Shown in pieces: positions 29,929 through 38,229 of a stretch of DNA of 62,619 bases. Location of the stretch: NCBI GenBank assembly GCA_903857495.1, contig CAIOFF010000010.1, positions 1-62,619 of the forward strand. Direction: 5' to 3'. The notes below the pieces were generated by a model. The model did no database searches. It worked only from the letters and a program-made list of their open reading frames with translations, and was not told the DNA's origin. The stretch comes from an uncultured Holophagaceae bacterium (GTDB lineage: Bacteria; Acidobacteriota; Holophagae; Holophagales; Holophagaceae). Numbering within the stretch: position 1 is the first letter of the stretch; each line of letters begins with the position of its first letter. Position numbers and translations under genes: made by a program.

Positions 29929-30686
29929 TGGACACCTCCGATCTGCTGGATGGCCCGGTCGAGCGCCTTGCCAGCCTCAGGTCCCTGGAGCTTGGCTTCC
30001 AGGCGCTTGGCGGCGCCTTCCACCGTGAGCTCGGCCACGAGGGCGCGAAGATCCTGCTCAGCCTGCCGCTTCTGGAAGCCTATCTCCGCCTGGGCCTGGT
30101 CCAGGATCAGGAGGGCCTCGGCCCGGGCCGCTTCGAGCACCCGCTGCTTCTCGGTCTCCGAATCAGCATCGGCCTTGGAGAGGATGCCCGCCAGCTCACC
30201 TTCGAGCCCGGCCATCTTCACTTCCAGTTCCTGCATCTGGGCCGCGCTCTCGGCCTTGTCCTTCTCCGCCTGGGCGAGCAGGGTCTCCAGCTCTTCCTTG
30301 CGGGACTTGAACATGGCGGACAGGCCGCCCTTGAGCATGAAGTAGAGACCGGCGCCCCAGATGGCGAAGTTCAGCAACTGGACGATGAAGGCGCCCAGGT
30401 TTCCGTATTCCTTGCCAAACAGCTTCATGGCCGGGCCATGGTGGGCAGCACCCTCGCCATGGGCAGCAGCGCCGTTCGCGTCGTGGGCACCGGCCGGGGC
30501 GGCATGGACCTCGGCGGCGGCAGCCTCGTGGCCAGCCGCGGGGGCCTGATGGCCTGCGTCGTGGGCCGCGGGAGCCTCATGCTTCTCGGCAGCAGGGGCG
30601 GGATGGGCATCGTGGCTCTGGGCGACCAGCGCGAGCGGGCTCAGGGACAGCAGAGCGGCGAGGGAGAACCGGGTCAGCTTGGTCAT
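29925..30686 (-). CDS. atpF: ATP synthase Fo subunit b with signal peptide and His-rich exported segment
   Basis: 253 residues, about 90 longer than a standard b subunit. Residues 1-22 (MTKLTRFSLAALLSLSPLAL...) look like a signal peptide. Residues about 23-88 are Ala/His/Pro-rich with about eleven His. The usual b membrane helix follows (VQLLNFAIWGAGLYFMLKGG, about 102-121), then a long charged helix to the C-terminus that reaches F1. The His-rich part would lie in the periplasm if the signal peptide is cut. That could bind metal, or buffer protons near the entry channel, but this is inference. It overlaps atpH and lies two bases after the b' gene. Confidence 0.9.
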   Translation of the reverse strand: MTKLTRFSLAALLSLSPLALVAQSHDAHPAPAAEKHEAPAAHDAGHQAPAAGHEAAAAEVHAAPAGAHDANGAAAHGEGAAHHGPAMKLFGKEYGNLGAFIVQLLNFAIWGAGLYFMLKGGLSAMFKSRKEELETLLAQAEKDKAESAAQMQELEVKMAGLEGELAGILSKADADSETEKQRVLEAARAEALLILDQAQAEIGFQKRQAEQDLRALVAELTVEGAAKRLEAKLQGPEAGKALDRAIQQIGGVQ

Positions 30687-30688
30687 GC

Positions 30689-31201
30689 TCAGGCCTGCTT
30701 CAGAAGGGTCTGGGCCATGGATTCAGCCAGGGCGTCCACCTGGGCCAGCAGGTTCTGCCGGGCCGCCTGCTGCTGGGTCTTGAGGGATTCCACCGCCGCC
30801 TGACGCTCCGCCAGGCCCTTGGTCCGGGCTTCGTCCAGCAGGGCCTGCTTCTCGCGGCCAGCGGCATCCGAGAGCGCTTTGCGGCGGTCGAAGGCCTGGG
30901 CGCGAAGGTCCTTCAGTCGATCCTGGTAGTCCTTCTGCCGGGCATCAAGCAGGGCGGCGGCCTGCGCCTTGGCGTCGCCACCGGCGTTCAGGTCGCGGTC
31001 GCGGTCCGCCATCACCTTGTCGAGGGGCTGGAAGAACACCACCCGGAGGTAGACGTAGAGGACCACAAGCAGAACGATCACGAAGATCAGGGCCGGCAGG
31101 TCGGGACGCATGGGATCCGGCATCTGGGCCAGGATCTGCGCGACAGGCCCGCCCTTGTCAGGCGTTCCGAGTGTCAGATTTACCATTTCCAGCAGCGCCA
31201 C
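30689..31201 (-). CDS. atpF: ATP synthase Fo subunit b'
   Basis: 170 residues, first gene of the cluster. A short N-terminal part precedes one membrane helix (LIFVIVLLVVLYVYLRVVFF), then the b-type coiled coil (AAALLDARQKDYQDRLKDLR and onward). Pairs of unlike b subunits form heterodimeric stalks in several phyla. A GTG start was kept because GGAGG is seven bases upstream; an ATG five codons in (M6) is the alternative. The a and c subunit genes are not upstream, so the Fo rotor is encoded elsewhere. Confidence 0.88.
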   Translation of the reverse strand: MALLEMVNLTLGTPDKGGPVAQILAQMPDPMRPDLPALIFVIVLLVVLYVYLRVVFFQPLDKVMADRDRDLNAGGDAKAQAAALLDARQKDYQDRLKDLRAQAFDRRKALSDAAGREKQALLDEARTKGLAERQAAVESLKTQQQAARQNLLAQVDALAESMAQTLLKQA

Positions 31202-31395
31202 AGGCCACCCTCCAGAAACATCCCAAGGCCTCGGCCGTTGGATCGACCAGGGTCACACCGACGCCAGCGTTGGTCCGCGGGAACCTCTGGCTTCGGAAGT
31301 CAGATAACCTTACCAGAACAGTCCGATTCCCTCAACGCCGAGGTTCGGCCTTGACCCCCCTGGATCACTGTGGGAGGATCGTGGTTCGGCGATTC

Positions 31396-31471
31396 GGGCG
31401 ATTAGCTCAGTCGGTAGAGCAGCTGCCTTACACGCAGCATGTCGGCGGTTCGAGCCCGTCATCGCCCACCA
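31396..31471 (+). tRNA. tRNA-Val (UAC anticodon)
   Basis: 76 nt with acceptor GGGCGAT/ATCGCCC, D arm AGCTCAGTCGGTAGAGC, anticodon stem GCTGC/GCAGC with loop CTTACAC (anticodon TAC), T arm GGCGGTTCGAGCCCGTC, and encoded CCA. Confidence 0.96.
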
Positions 31472-31489
31472 GTCCGCTGGTGAACACAA

Positions 31490-31566
31490 GGGGTTGTAGC
31501 TCAGTCGGTTAGAGTGCCAGCCTGTCACGCTGGAAGTCGCGGGTTCGAGCCCCGTCAGCCCCGCCA
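31490..31566 (+). tRNA. tRNA-Asp (GUC anticodon)
   Basis: 77 nt with acceptor GGGGTTG/CAGCCCC, D arm with GGTTA, anticodon stem CCAGC/GCTGG with loop CTGTCAC (anticodon GTC), T arm GCGGGTTCGAGCCCCGT, and encoded CCA. It is 18 bases after tRNA-Val and likely co-transcribed. Confidence 0.96.
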
Positions 31567-31605
31567 GAATGAAAAAGGGTCCCAACCGGGACCCTTTTTC
31601 ATTCT
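31566..31605 (+). terminator. Terminator after the tRNA pair
   Basis: An 18-bp perfect stem (31566-31583 with 31588-31605) contains AAAAAGGGTCCC and GGGACCCTTTTT around an AACC loop. It starts at the last base of tRNA-Asp. Confidence 0.9.
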
Positions 31606-31619
31606 GTGGCGCGGGGCCG

Positions 31620-32000
31620 ACGGGGCTCGGACCCGCCCCGGCAACGCATGCGTTGCCGGGATCTAGGGTCGTGTGGGATTGCGGAGACAGGGCTAGATGC
31701 CCTGTCGGAGCAAGACCGGGGATCGAGCCCGAAGGGCGAAGAGCCCAGTTCGAGCCCCCGACCGAGTGGGTCGACAAGAGAGGCGGATGACGGCCGGGCT
31801 CGAACCCGCCCCGGCAACGCATGCGTTGCCGGGATCTAAGGTCGAGTGGGATTGCCCTCCCGTCGTAGAGGCCCTCCGGGGGAGGGCCGGAACAGGGAGG
31901 GCAAGACCGGCGGACGCGAGCCCAAAGGGCGAAGCGGATGCGCTGACTCGGGCTCCGCCCTCGCCCTTCGGGCGGCCATGACCTGCGGTCATGCCGTCCT
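31620..32000. repeat. Duplicated palindromic, tRNA T-arm-like intergenic repeats
   Basis: A unit of about 170 bp occurs twice. Each copy has a perfect 24-bp palindrome centred on GCATGC (31637-31660 and 31810-31833), preceded by a CTCG[G/A]ACCCGCCCC stretch that reads like the T arm of a tRNA on the minus strand. Each is followed by GGGATCTA and G[T/A]GTGGGATTGC. A second shared piece, GAGCCC[G/A]AAGGGCGAAG, occurs near 31727 and 31918. Open frames across it have no gene-like features. Nothing else was seen up to the SnoaL-like gene at 32084. Confidence 0.7.
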
Positions 32001-32083
32001 ATTCTCCTTCCGCTGCGCTGCAGTCGAATGGTCGAGCCCTTGCCCCATTGAACCGACCAGCAGAGGCCGACGAGACCCCGCTC

Positions 32084-32488
32084 CTATTCCCTCAGCGCCC
32101 ACATCCGAACAATCCTGCTCGCCTTCACCTGATAGACCATCACGACCTCGACGGGCCCCTTGGCGCCGGCGAGGCCCTTGAGGCGCTCCCGCTGGACCAC
32201 GAAGCCCCCCGAGACAATCTGGGCTTCAGCCGAGACATGCAGGTCGGGGTTGCCCTTGAGCAGCGCGGCGTAGCGGTCCCGGAGGACGGCCTTCCCCTTC
32301 ACGGTAGGTGCTCCGGCCGGGAGATCGGAAGCCTCGGCATCCTCCGCAAGGAGCGCCAGGACACCTTCCAGGTCATGGGCGTTGAGAGCCTCCAGCTGCC
32401 GCTCGACCGCCATCGCGGGGGTGAGCACCTTCGGGGTGGGCGCCGCCACCAGCAGGACGGGCAACAGCAGCAGCAGGAAACGGTTCAT
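32084..32488 (-). CDS. Exported SnoaL/NTF2-like protein
   Basis: 134 residues. A signal peptide (MNRFLLLLLPVLLVAA) is followed by one NTF2-like domain: 'AVERQLEALNAHDLEGVLALLAEDAEASDL' and 'VKGKAVLRDRYAALL', the usual helix and cavity strands, ending in MVYQVKASRIVRMWALRE. Such domains bind small molecules or act as enzymes; no catalytic set can be assigned. The start was chosen at the signal peptide with GGAG upstream, which removes a 38-residue extension. It is divergent from der. Confidence 0.75.
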   Translation of the reverse strand: MNRFLLLLLPVLLVAAPTPKVLTPAMAVERQLEALNAHDLEGVLALLAEDAEASDLPAGAPTVKGKAVLRDRYAALLKGNPDLHVSAEAQIVSGGFVVQRERLKGLAGAKGPVEVVMVYQVKASRIVRMWALRE

Positions 32489-32589
32489 GGGGACTCCGGC
32501 GCGAGGAAGCCCCACTGTATCTGGCCCCGGAGAAATCCGCCCGTGTCCTTTGGTGCCATCCTCGATACACTGGAAGGCTTGGAACAGCC

Positions 32590-34170
32590 ATGAAACTGCC
32601 ACTCGTCGCCCTCTGCGGACGCCCCAACGTGGGGAAGTCCACCCTCTTCAACCGGCTCACGCGCAGCCGGGCAGCCCTGGTCCATGACCTGCCGGGCATG
32701 ACCCGGGACCGCTCCTATGGCCGGGTCACCTGCCTGGGCGAGGAAGGCGAGGCCGAAGAGGTCTTCGACCTGGTGGACACCGGAGGCCTCGACTTCGAAG
32801 GTGACGACGTCATCACCCAGGGCATCACCCGCATGGCCGAGGCCGCCCTGAGCGAGGCCCACATGGCTGTCCTGCTGGTCGACGGCCACGACGGCCTCAC
32901 CACCGGGGACCAGGAGATCGCCGCCCGGCTGCGCCGAATGGGCAAGCCCATCCTGCTCGTCATCAACAAGCTGGACGGCATGAAGGGGGGCGCCCCGGAC
33001 GGGGGCTTCTACAGCCTGGGCTTCGACGAGGTCTTCGCCATCTCCGCCGCCCATGGGGCCGGCGTGCCCGAGCTCATCGCCGCCCTCCGCACGCGACTGC
33101 CCTTCCACCGCACGCCCGAAGAGGCCGAGACCCACTCCCTGGGCGACGAGCGGCGCTTCGCCCTGATCGGCCGGCCCAACGTCGGCAAGTCCTCCCTCGC
33201 CAACCGGCTGCTGGGCTACGAGCGGAGCCTCGTCAGCGAGGTGGCGGGCACCACCCGCGATACCGTGGACACCATCATTCATGTCGACGAGCGGGTCTAC
33301 CGCCTCATCGACACCGCGGGCATCCGCCGCAAGGGCAAGACCTTCGAGGGCGCGGAGAAGCTCAGCATCCTGAAGGCCAAGCAGGCCATGGCCCGGGCCG
33401 ACGTCAGCCTCCTGCTGCTGGATGCCGTCGAAGGCGCCACGCACCAGGACGCCGTCATCGCGGGCTACGCGCAGGAGGCCGGCGCGGCCGTGATCCTCGT
33501 GGTGAACAAGTGGGACCTGGTCGAGAAGGACACCCACACCATCTACGGCGCCGAGGAGGACCTCCGCCGCAGCCTGGGCTTCCTGCACCACGCGCCGATG
33601 ATCTTCCTCTCGGCCCTCACGGGCCAGCGGGTATCCAAGCTGTTCGCCATGATCGATGAGCTGGCAGAAGCCCATGCCCGGCGTATCTCCACCGGCGAGC
33701 TCAACCGCTTCCTGCGGGAGACCGTCGGGGCCATGAGCCCCCACGCGGTGGACGGCAAGCTGCCCAAGCTCTACTTCATGACCCAGGTGGGGGTCCGGCC
33801 GCCGAGCTTCGTGGTCAAGGCCAACACCGACCGCGGCCTGCACTTCAGCTACGTGCGCTACATGGAGAACCGCCTCCGCGACCAGTTCGGCCTGGCCGGC
33901 GTCCCCCTCCGCATCAGCATCCAGAAGAAGCAGAAGGACGAAGGCGAGCCCGTCGAGACCGCCGTGGTGCGCCGCATCCTGGATCCCGGCGAGGGTCTGA
34001 AGCCCTCCCGCAGCAACGAGTCCCTCCAGGCCCAGCGGGAGGACAAGGTCAAGGCGCGCCCCCGGCCCAAGAAGAAGGAGCTGCCCAAGCCCGCCGCCAA
34101 GCAGGCCCCCCGCAAGGGCAAGTCCGCGCCGCCCAAGCGGGTCCGGCAGAAGTCCACCAAGCGACCCTAA
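32590..34170 (+). CDS. der: Ribosome-associated GTPase Der (EngA)
   Basis: 526 residues. Two GTPase domains in tandem, each with GRPNVGKS (about residues 10 and 194), DTGG / DTAGI switch motifs and NK[L/W]D; the C-terminal KH-like domain follows. Der is essential for 50S subunit assembly. The C-terminus has an extra Lys/Pro/Arg-rich tail of about 60 residues (KARPRPKKKELPKP and onward), likely disordered and RNA-binding, longer than in most homologues. Confidence 0.97.
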   Translation: MKLPLVALCGRPNVGKSTLFNRLTRSRAALVHDLPGMTRDRSYGRVTCLGEEGEAEEVFDLVDTGGLDFEGDDVITQGITRMAEAALSEAHMAVLLVDGHDGLTTGDQEIAARLRRMGKPILLVINKLDGMKGGAPDGGFYSLGFDEVFAISAAHGAGVPELIAALRTRLPFHRTPEEAETHSLGDERRFALIGRPNVGKSSLANRLLGYERSLVSEVAGTTRDTVDTIIHVDERVYRLIDTAGIRRKGKTFEGAEKLSILKAKQAMARADVSLLLLDAVEGATHQDAVIAGYAQEAGAAVILVVNKWDLVEKDTHTIYGAEEDLRRSLGFLHHAPMIFLSALTGQRVSKLFAMIDELAEAHARRISTGELNRFLRETVGAMSPHAVDGKLPKLYFMTQVGVRPPSFVVKANTDRGLHFSYVRYMENRLRDQFGLAGVPLRISIQKKQKDEGEPVETAVVRRILDPGEGLKPSRSNESLQAQREDKVKARPRPKKKELPKPAAKQAPRKGKSAPPKRVRQKSTKRP

Positions 34171-34182
34171 GAGTCCTGGGGC

Positions 34183-35865
34183 CTAGCCTTCCAGCAGCAC
34201 CCGGGCGTGGTCCAGAGCTTCGATGCGGTCGGGATGGCCGGAGAGCAGCCGCGCCAGCTCCCGGGTGCGGGCCTCGCCCACGACCCAGCCCAGGGCGCTG
34301 CGGGTGCGGCCGCCTTCGGTCTCTTTGTGCAGATACCCATGGCGGTCGGCCCGGGCAGCCACCTGGGCCAGGTGGGTCACCGCCAGCACCTGGTGGGCCC
34401 GGCCCAGCTCGGCCACGGCCTTGCCCACGGCCAGGGCCGTCTCGCCGCCCAGGCCCGCATCCACCTCATCCAGCACCAGGGTCAGGCCGTCCCGTACGCC
34501 CGCGCCCAGGGCCAGACCTGCGCCCACCAGGGCCAGCATGAGGCGGCTCAGCTCACCGCCGGAGGCGATGCGGGCCAGGGGGCGGAAGCCCTCGCCAGGG
34601 TTCGGCTCGATCCAGATGGCCAGGGCGGAGAACCCCTGGGCGGCTACCCGCACGGGCCGACCCCCCTGCTCGACGGGACTTCCTGCTTCTTCCGCCAGGG
34701 CCAGGCGGAGCTGCAGGCGGGCGCCCTTCATGCCGAGCCGGGCCAGCCGTTTCTGCACTTCGGCTTCGAGCCGGGGAACGGCCTCGCCGCGCTGCCCGTG
34801 CAGGGCCTCCGCAGCGGCGCGGTAGGTCTCAGCCACCTTGGCAAGTGCTGCTTCCAGCTCCTTCACCGAGGCATCCCCCGCCAACAGGCAGCGCTGTTCC
34901 TCCCGGAAGGCCTGCGCCCGGGTCGTGAGCTCTTCGGGCTCACAGCGATGCCGCCGGGCCAGGCGCTCGTAGAGGGCCAGACGGGCCTCCATGAGCTCAA
35001 TGCGATCCGCCCCGGCCCCGGCCCAGCGGAGGGCCTGGTCCTGGGCCAGGGCCAGCAGGTCGTCCAGCTCCAGGACCGCGGAGCGCAGGCGGTCCTGGTC
35101 CGGAGCGGCGTCGGGCCAGTGGCCCACGGCGCGGCCCAGGGCCTTGTGGGCCAGCTCGACTTTGGGCAGCCCCTCGGCCAGGGCCTCCGCCGCCTCGCGG
35201 AAGGCCTGCTCTAGATGGACCGCGTGGCGGAGGGGCTCCCGGTCGGCTTTGAGCTGGGCCCACTCGCCGGGGCGGGGGTTGAGCTTCTCCAGGTCCGCCA
35301 AGGCCTCGGCCAGTTCTTCCAGGCGCTGGCCGCGCTCGGCCTCGCTGCGCCGCCGGGCCTTGAGGGCGGCTTCGGCGGCCCGCACCGCCGCGACCTGGCT
35401 GTCCAGGCGGGGCTCCAGGCCCAGCACCTCGTCGATGAGGGTCAGGTGCCGGTCCTCGCCGAGAAGCGACTGGTGGTCGTGCTGGCTGGTAAGGCGCATC
35501 CAGAAGCGGCCGGCCTCCCGGAGGTCCGCCAGGGTACAGCTGGCGCCGTTGATCCAGGCCCGGCTGCGGCCCGGGCCGACTTCCCGGCGCAGCACCACCG
35601 GCTGCTCCTCGGGCAGGCCGCGCTCCTGCAGGAAGGCCTGCCAGACCTCGAAGCGGCCCTCCACCACGGCCTCCACCGTGGCCCGCTCGGCCCCGTGGCG
35701 CACCAGCTCCGCGTCGCCCCGGGCACCCACCAGCAGCGAGAGGGCATCGACCAGCAGGGACTTGCCCGCACCGGTCTCGCCCGTGAGCACCGTGAAGCCC
35801 GCCCCCCAGGCGAGGGACAGGTCTTCCACCAGGGCCAGGTTCTGGATGCGCAGCGAGGAGAGCAT
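34183..35865 (-). CDS. recN: DNA repair protein RecN
   Basis: 560 residues. SMC-like ATPase with Walker A GETGAGKS near the N-terminus (about 30-37), long coiled-coil middle (about 150-360), then the signature IASGGELSRLMLAL and Walker B LVLDEVDAGLGGETA. RecN is recruited to double-strand breaks and helps bring ends together. It converges with der with a 12-base gap and stands alone otherwise. Confidence 0.96.
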   Translation of the reverse strand: MLSSLRIQNLALVEDLSLAWGAGFTVLTGETGAGKSLLVDALSLLVGARGDAELVRHGAERATVEAVVEGRFEVWQAFLQERGLPEEQPVVLRREVGPGRSRAWINGASCTLADLREAGRFWMRLTSQHDHQSLLGEDRHLTLIDEVLGLEPRLDSQVAAVRAAEAALKARRRSEAERGQRLEELAEALADLEKLNPRPGEWAQLKADREPLRHAVHLEQAFREAAEALAEGLPKVELAHKALGRAVGHWPDAAPDQDRLRSAVLELDDLLALAQDQALRWAGAGADRIELMEARLALYERLARRHRCEPEELTTRAQAFREEQRCLLAGDASVKELEAALAKVAETYRAAAEALHGQRGEAVPRLEAEVQKRLARLGMKGARLQLRLALAEEAGSPVEQGGRPVRVAAQGFSALAIWIEPNPGEGFRPLARIASGGELSRLMLALVGAGLALGAGVRDGLTLVLDEVDAGLGGETALAVGKAVAELGRAHQVLAVTHLAQVAARADRHGYLHKETEGGRTRSALGWVVGEARTRELARLLSGHPDRIEALDHARVLLEG

Positions 35866-35959
35866 GGGATCAGTCTAGCGGGGGGATCCTGTTCTCTGGG
35901 ACTCGGGAGCGGAAGACCGGACTCACCCCTGGACAGGATGGCGACAGCCCTGGGTATCG

Positions 35960-35979
35960 GACCGATATCGGTCTATATT
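35960..35979 (+). promoter_or_regulatory. Palindromic operator overlapping the -10 of the toxin-antitoxin operon
   Basis: GACCGATATCGGTC (35960-35973) is a perfect 14-bp palindrome directly followed by TATATT (35974-35979), a good -10 box, 25 bases before the antitoxin ATG. Phd/YefM antitoxins repress their own promoter through such sites. Confidence 0.65.
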
Positions 35980-36003
35980 CAGTCCACCCACTGAAAGGAA
36001 GCC

Positions 36004-36279
36004 ATGCGCTACTCAGCCCAAGTGAAACCCATCAGCTACCTCAAGGCCCATGCGGCGGAGGTGCTCCAGCGGATGGGGGAGAACCGCGAGACCCTGGTGA
36101 TCACCCAGAACGGGGAGGCCAAGGCGGTGCTCCAGGACGTGGTCTCCTTCGAGGAGACCCAGGAGACCCTCGCCCTGCTCAAGCTCCTGGCCCTGGGGCA
36201 GCGGGACATCGAGGAGGGCCGCACCCGGTCTGCCGCCGCGGTGCTGAAGGGCCTCCGCACCCGGAAGGCCTCCGCGTGA
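36004..36279 (+). CDS. Antitoxin of the Phd/YefM family
   Basis: 91 residues. The N-terminal DNA-binding part has VKPISYLKAHAAEVLQ and the ITQNGEAKAVLQDVVSFEE stretch typical of Phd/YefM. The C-terminal part, normally disordered and toxin-binding, is charged (GQRDIEEGRTRSA). AAAGGA lies five bases upstream of the ATG. It overlaps the toxin gene by GTGA. Confidence 0.92.
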   Translation: MRYSAQVKPISYLKAHAAEVLQRMGENRETLVITQNGEAKAVLQDVVSFEETQETLALLKLLALGQRDIEEGRTRSAAAVLKGLRTRKASA

Positions 36280-36605
36280 AGCGCACCGAGGTGTTCTTCA
36301 CGGCAGGCGCCGAGCGGGACCTCCAGGAGCTCTACGACTTTGTGGCAGCCCAGGACTCGGTTGCCCACGCCGAGCGCCTCCTGGATCGGATCGAGACGCT
36401 GGTGGCCGACCTGTCCACCAGCCCCGACCGCGGCGCCCACCCCGCCGAGCTGCTGGCCCTCGGCATCCGGGACTTCCGCCAGGTGGTTTTCAAGCCCTAT
36501 CGCGTGATCTACCGGCGCCTGGGCTCGAAGGTGTACATCTACCTGGCGGCGGATGGCCGCCGCGACATGAGCACCCTCCTGGCCCGACGCCTGCTCCTGG
36601 GGTGA
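36276..36605 (+). CDS. Toxin of the RelE/ParE family
   Basis: 109 residues, GTG start. It has the RelE/ParE fold: N-terminal VFFTAGAERDLQELYDFV, then FRQVVFKPYRVIYRRLGSKVYIYLAADGRRDM at the end. The strand with FKPYRVIYR and the C-terminal RRDM[S/T] pattern match ParE-type gyrase poisons more than RelE ribonucleases, though the two cannot be separated by eye. It is coupled to the antitoxin by the four-base overlap. Confidence 0.9.
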   Translation: MKRTEVFFTAGAERDLQELYDFVAAQDSVAHAERLLDRIETLVADLSTSPDRGAHPAELLALGIRDFRQVVFKPYRVIYRRLGSKVYIYLAADGRRDMSTLLARRLLLG

Positions 36606-36643
36606 GGCTGCACGACGAGACTCCCGATCCCGGCATCCTCGCG

Positions 36644-37150
36644 TCAGGAGACGATGTAGGCGCCCGCCCCTGTGGACAGCAGCTTGCCTTCGGAGTCCAG
36701 GAATTCCATGCGGGTGGAGGCCACCCGCGAGCCCAGGCGCATGACCTCGGCGCGCAGCTCGAAGTGCTCGCCGACACCGGGCCGCAGGTAGTCGATGCGC
36801 AGGTCGATCGTGCCCAGCTTGGCGAAGCGGTGCAGCCGCTCCAGCGGCGACTCGTCCATGTGACGCGCCCCAATGGCGGCCATGACAGCCAGTCCCCCCA
36901 TGGCGTCCAGGCCCGCGCTGATGACTCCGCCGTGCACCCGGTTGTAGGCATAGTGCCCCACCAGCTCGTTGCGCATGACGATCCGGCCCGTGACCCGCTC
37001 GGGGGTCAGCACCGCGATCTTCAGCCCCAGGAGCCGGTTGAACACGATCTTCTCCTCGAAGATGTCCTTCAGGCCCGCGATGAACTCGGGCTCGAACTCG
37101 ATCAAGGAAGTCTTCTTTATCGGCTGGGGCATGGCCTGATTATCACCCAT
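36644..37150 (-). CDS. Hotdog-fold thioesterase (PaaI-like)
   Basis: 168 residues. The core hotdog helix HGGVISAGLDAMGGLAVMAA and the strands around TIDLRIDYLRPG identify a PaaI/YigI-type acyl-CoA thioesterase. The substrate is unknown. The first of two ATGs was kept because GGAGG lies seven bases upstream of it. Divergent from the cysteine synthase-like gene. Confidence 0.85.
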   Translation of the reverse strand: MGDNQAMPQPIKKTSLIEFEPEFIAGLKDIFEEKIVFNRLLGLKIAVLTPERVTGRIVMRNELVGHYAYNRVHGGVISAGLDAMGGLAVMAAIGARHMDESPLERLHRFAKLGTIDLRIDYLRPGVGEHFELRAEVMRLGSRVASTRMEFLDSEGKLLSTGAGAYIVS

Positions 37151-37227
37151 TGCTGCCCCTCCGCACCCGCAGGCTCCATGCCGGTCCCGGGCCTGGGCCC
37201 GGTCATACTGTCTTCTGGAGGATCCCC

Positions 37228-38229
37228 ATGCTCTACCGGAAGCCCTGCGGCAGCGTCCTGGAGGCCGTCGGCAACACGCCGCTGGTCCGGCTGCGCCGCG
37301 TCGTCGACCACCTCCCGGCCGAGATCTTCGCCAAGCTCGAGTTCATGAACCCCATGGGCAGCAGCAAGGACCGTATTTCCAAGTACATGATCGAGGCCGC
37401 GGAGCGGGACGGCCGCCTCAAGCCCGGGGACCTCATCCTCGAGAACTCGTCGGGCAACACCGCCATGGGCCTGGCCCTCATGGCCATCCAGAAGGGCTAC
37501 CGCATCAAGGTGGTGGTGCGCGACACCATCTCCCAGGAGAAGCTGAACCAGCTGCTGGCCCTGGGGGCCGAGGTCCACAAGGCGGACACCAGCCTGCCGC
37601 CGGAGCACCCAGACAGCTACAACAACATCACCCCGCGCCTGGCCCGGGAGACTCCCGGATGCTACTTCCCCGACCAGCACGGCAACCGCGAGAACAATGC
37701 CGCGCACTACCACTCCACGGGCCCCGAGATCTGGGAGCAGATGGAGGGGCGCATCGACTACCTGGTGGCCGGCGCCGGCACCGGCGGCACCATCGGCGGC
37801 GTGGGCCGCTACCTCAAGGAGCAGGACCCGAACATCAAGGTCATCGCCGTGGACCCCGTGGGCTCCGTGTTCTTCGACCACTTCCACGGGAAGAAGGAGC
37901 TCAAGGCCGGTCCCTACTGCCTGGAGGGCCTGGGCGACGAGTTCCTGATCGGCACCATGGACTTCAGCATCCTGGATGACATGGTGCAGGTGACGGACCG
38001 CCAGGCCTTCCACCACGCCCGCAGGCTGGTCCGGGAGGAGGGCATCCTGGGCGGCGGTTCCAGCGGGGCTGCCCTGTGGGCCGTGCTGCAGGTGGCGAAG
38101 CGCCTGCCGGTGCAGGACCGCCCGGCGCGCATCGTGACGGTCTTCCCCGATGGCGCGGGGCGTTACCTGAGCAGCATCTTCAACGATGCCTGGCTGGCGG
38201 AGCGGGGCCTCCTGGAAGAAGAGGCATGA
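37228..38229 (+). CDS. PLP-dependent cysteine synthase / cystathionine beta-synthase family protein
   Basis: 333 residues. PLP lysine K47 in NPMGSSKDRI, SSGNTAMGLALMA for substrate binding, GAGTGGTIGGVG for the phosphate. The VGSVFF and LEGLGDEFL stretches are closer to the catalytic core of cystathionine beta-synthase than to CysK, but no CBS domains follow. It either makes cysteine from O-acetylserine and sulfide, or cystathionine from serine and homocysteine. The location next to homocysteine genes favours the second, by inference. GGAGG is seven bases upstream. Its stop overlaps the next gene by ATGA. Confidence 0.85.
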   Translation: MLYRKPCGSVLEAVGNTPLVRLRRVVDHLPAEIFAKLEFMNPMGSSKDRISKYMIEAAERDGRLKPGDLILENSSGNTAMGLALMAIQKGYRIKVVVRDTISQEKLNQLLALGAEVHKADTSLPPEHPDSYNNITPRLARETPGCYFPDQHGNRENNAAHYHSTGPEIWEQMEGRIDYLVAGAGTGGTIGGVGRYLKEQDPNIKVIAVDPVGSVFFDHFHGKKELKAGPYCLEGLGDEFLIGTMDFSILDDMVQVTDRQAFHHARRLVREEGILGGGSSGAALWAVLQVAKRLPVQDRPARIVTVFPDGAGRYLSSIFNDAWLAERGLLEEEA

